From assembly GCA_030601015.1 (NCBI GenBank), contig JAUVUO010000049.1:1-8096 (forward strand): a DNA stretch of 8,096 bases. Direction: 5' to 3'. The stretch is from Candidatus Omnitrophota bacterium (GTDB lineage: Bacteria > Omnitrophota > Gorgyraeia > Duberdicusellales > 4484-171). A model generated the notes under the pieces. It did not search any database. It was not told where the DNA came from and worked only from the letters and a program-made list of their open reading frames with translations. A program made the translations under genes and the position numbers. Below, one piece after another: positions 6,010 through 8,096 of this stretch. Position 1 is the first letter of the stretch; the number at the start of each line of letters is the position of its first letter.

Positions 6010-7989
6010 ATGGAAAAGTTTGAACTTATAAGCGAATTTAGGCCTACAGGAGACCAACCTCAGGCAATTAATAAAATTATAAAGGGATTAAAACAAAAAA
6101 AAAAGTTTTTAACACTTTTAGGGGTTACCGGTTCCGGCAAAACTTTTACTTTAGCTTGTGCCATTGAAAAAATGAACAAACCTATTCTTGTTATTTCACA
6201 TAATAAAACTTTAGCCAGCCAATTATATGCTGAGTTTAAAGGTTTTTTCAAAAAAAATGCCGTTGAATACTTTGTAAGTTATTATGACTATTATCAACCT
6301 GAAAGTTATATCCCTCAAACAGATACCTACATTGAAAAAGATTCTTCAATAAATGACCGGATTGACCGTTTGAGATTAGCAACAACAAGTTCTCTTGTCT
6401 CCCGAAGAGATGTAATAGTTGTTGCATCTGTATCATGTATTTATAATCTTGGGTCACCTGAGGATTATCAGGATTTGATTCTTTACATAAATGAAGGAGA
6501 TAACATAAGTATCGAACAACTTTTAAAAAGATTTATTATAATTCAATATGAAAGGAACGATTTTGATTTTCAACGCGGAACTTTTAGAGTAAAAGGAGAT
6601 ACTATTGATATTTTCCCTTCCTACAAAGAAAATCCTATAAGAATAGAGTTTTTTGGTGATGAAATCGAAAAAATATATGAATTTAATCCCATTACCGGAG
6701 AGAAAAAAATAAAACTTAATAAAATCGGTATATATCCTTCTAAACATTTTGTTATTGGGAAAGAAAAAATTGACTCTGCTATAAAAACTATTAAATGGGA
6801 ATTGGAAGACCGATTAAATTATTTTAAAAAAATTAGTAAACTATTAGAAGCCCAGCGTTTAAAACAAAGGACTCTTTATGATATGGAGATGCTTAAAGAG
6901 TGCGGGTATTGTCACGGTATAGAAAACTATTCTCGTCATTTGAGTTCTAGGCCGATAGGATCCAGGCCTTATTGTCTTATTGATTATTTCCCTAAAGATT
7001 TCATTACTATCATAGATGAAAGCCATGTGACTATACCTCAAATTCGAGGAATGTATGCAGGTGATAAGTCAAGAAAAGAAACACTAATAAATTATGGGTT
7101 TAGGTTACCTTCGTGTTTAGATAACCGTCCGTTACAATTCAATGAGTTTCTAAAATTAAACAATCAAATAATCCATGCGTCGGCAACTCCTCGCGAATAT
7201 GAACTCAATTTGACAAAAGGAGAAGTTATAGAACAAATAATACGGCCGACTGGATTAATCGATCCAATAATTAAAGTTATACCAACTAAAAATCAAATAA
7301 ACAATCTAATTAAAGAAATCAAAAAAAGAACACACGTAGGTGAACGAACTTTAATTACTACCTTAACAAAAAGAATGAGCGAACAATTAACTGAATACTT
7401 GAAAAACGAAAAGATTAAAGTTAATTATATCCATTCGGAAATTAATACTATTGAACGGGCGAAAATAATAAATGATTTAAGGTTAAAAAAAATTGATGTC
7501 CTTGTCGGTATAAATTTGCTACGAGAGGGGTTAGATTTACCCGAAGTATCCTTAGTCGCAATTTTAGACGCGGACAAAGAAGGTTTTCTAAGATCTGAAA
7601 CTTCATTAATTCAAGTTTCAGGAAGATGTGCCCGAAATATAAACGCAGAAGTCCATATGTATGCTGACAAAATAACAAATTCAATGAAAAAGGCTATTAA
7701 TGAAAGTAAAAGAAGAATGAAAATCCAATTAGAATATAATAAAAAAAATAATATTACTCCAAAAGGGATACAAAAAAATATCAGAGAGGGGCTAGAAGTT
7801 TACGCCAAAGAAGAAAAAAATATAAAAAGCAGATTAGATCTTAATGATAAAGAAATAGAACTTCATGGAATAATATGTCAATTGGAAAAAGAGATGTATA
7901 TTTCCGCTAAAAATTTACATTTTGAAAAGGCAGCTCAACTCCGTGATAAAGTTAATGAATTAAAAGACACGTTAAATGAAAAAAAATAA
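6010..7989 (+). CDS. uvrB: UvrABC excinuclease subunit B
   Basis: Damage-verifying helicase-fold subunit of nucleotide excision repair: it is loaded by UvrA, opens DNA around the lesion and recruits UvrC. The 659 residues match the family length. Walker A is GVTGSGKT (38-45). The lesion-probing beta-hairpin carries the tyrosines of YYDYYQPESYIP (Y91, Y92, Y94, Y95). Walker B is DESH (336-339), followed by VTIPQIRGMY. Later motifs include ASATP, TTLTKRMSEQL and LLREGLDLPEVSL. Motif VI reads QVSGRCARN (535-543) instead of the usual QTIGRAARN. The C-terminal UVR motif that contacts UvrC (EKEM...FEKAAQLRDKV) is complete. ATG at 6010 is the only reasonable start, since an in-frame stop lies at 6001; no Shine-Dalgarno site is evident. 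It ends in tandem stops (TAATAA) and overlaps birA by 14 nt. Confidence 0.98.
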   Translation: MEKFELISEFRPTGDQPQAINKIIKGLKQKKKFLTLLGVTGSGKTFTLACAIEKMNKPILVISHNKTLASQLYAEFKGFFKKNAVEYFVSYYDYYQPESYIPQTDTYIEKDSSINDRIDRLRLATTSSLVSRRDVIVVASVSCIYNLGSPEDYQDLILYINEGDNISIEQLLKRFIIIQYERNDFDFQRGTFRVKGDTIDIFPSYKENPIRIEFFGDEIEKIYEFNPITGEKKIKLNKIGIYPSKHFVIGKEKIDSAIKTIKWELEDRLNYFKKISKLLEAQRLKQRTLYDMEMLKECGYCHGIENYSRHLSSRPIGSRPYCLIDYFPKDFITIIDESHVTIPQIRGMYAGDKSRKETLINYGFRLPSCLDNRPLQFNEFLKLNNQIIHASATPREYELNLTKGEVIEQIIRPTGLIDPIIKVIPTKNQINNLIKEIKKRTHVGERTLITTLTKRMSEQLTEYLKNEKIKVNYIHSEINTIERAKIINDLRLKKIDVLVGINLLREGLDLPEVSLVAILDADKEGFLRSETSLIQVSGRCARNINAEVHMYADKITNSMKKAINESKRRMKIQLEYNKKNNITPKGIQKNIREGLEVYAKEEKNIKSRLDLNDKEIELHGIICQLEKEMYISAKNLHFEKAAQLRDKVNELKDTLNEKK

Positions 7990-8096
7990 TAAATATATAA
8001 AATTTATTAATTTAGATATTGTTGATTCAACTAATAATTATGCTTTCAGGCTGGCAGAGAAAGGTCAAAAAGAAATTACTGTTATCCGGGCTATGA
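7976..8096 (+). CDS. birA: Biotin--[acetyl-CoA-carboxylase] ligase, N-terminal part (3' partial)
   Basis: Attaches biotin to the carboxyl-carrier protein of acetyl-CoA carboxylase via biotinyl-AMP. Only the first 40 codons are in the window. They read MKKNNKYIKFINLDIVDSTN, then NYAFRLAEKGQKEITVIRAM. This matches the start of the catalytic domain, where a hydrophobic strand leads to xxVDSTNxxA and then to the strand ending in A before the expected QxxGRGR motif, which would lie beyond the edge. The ATG at 7976 overlaps the end of uvrB by 14 nt. Because the protein begins directly with the catalytic domain, it lacks the N-terminal winged helix of repressor-type BirA, so it is probably a monofunctional ligase. 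A related lipoate-ligase-fold enzyme is possible but less likely. Confidence 0.8.
   Translation, partial: MKKNNKYIKFINLDIVDSTNNYAFRLAEKGQKEITVIRAM

Noticed and set aside
7979..7986. A8 run at the uvrB/birA junction as a programmed frameshift site
   Set aside because: A +1 slip would fuse UvrB to BirA, but the birA start ATG lies before the run and no stimulatory structure is evident; homopolymers are common in this AT-rich DNA.

Overview
The window is AT-rich bacterial chromosomal DNA with dense coding, all of it on the + strand. The gene content (a CHASE2-type membrane sensor with an HD-GYP output, a bacterial ValRS, NadC, UvrB and a biotin ligase) fits a free-living or environmental bacterium. 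The skewed codon use, scarce Shine-Dalgarno sites and repeat-filled intergenic region recall uncultured low-GC lineages such as Omnitrophota-like groups. That assignment is only an impression, because no marker in the window settles it.

Layout: (1) 1-1892, the 3' part of a CHASE2 / three-transmembrane / degenerate GGDEF / HD-GYP protein, cut by the left edge. (2) 1893-1977, a short gap holding a promoter whose predicted start point lies almost on the valS ATG. (3) 1978-4701 valS and 4688-5554 nadC, overlapping by 14 nt, with a strong ribosome binding site for nadC inside the end of valS. (4) 5555-6009, a 455-bp gap packed with repeats. It begins with a chain of five short hairpin-like modules (5555-5669), followed by a small CGTA heptamer repeat (5691-5711). 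Next comes a 151-bp inverted pair of GTAG-tagged hairpins (5733-5883), and last the uvrB promoter (5924-5951). (5) 6010-7989 uvrB and 7976-8096 birA (cut by the right edge), again overlapping by 14 nt.

The genes do not form one pathway. Two translationally coupled pairs are visible: tRNA charging with NAD synthesis, and DNA repair with biotin attachment. The first gene is a separate signalling protein, predicted to degrade cyclic di-GMP (or a related cyclic dinucleotide) in response to an extracytoplasmic signal.

The most notable observation is the 151-bp element. Its two hairpins share one architecture (GTAG, 8-bp stem, TATY loop), differ at two stem pairs by compensatory changes, and point in opposite directions like a REPIN. 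Between them lies a short, frameshifted remnant that reads like part of a REP-associated (RAYT, IS200-like Y1/HUH) transposase, with the HUH histidines lost. This suggests a miniature element derived from, or mobilised by, such a transposase.
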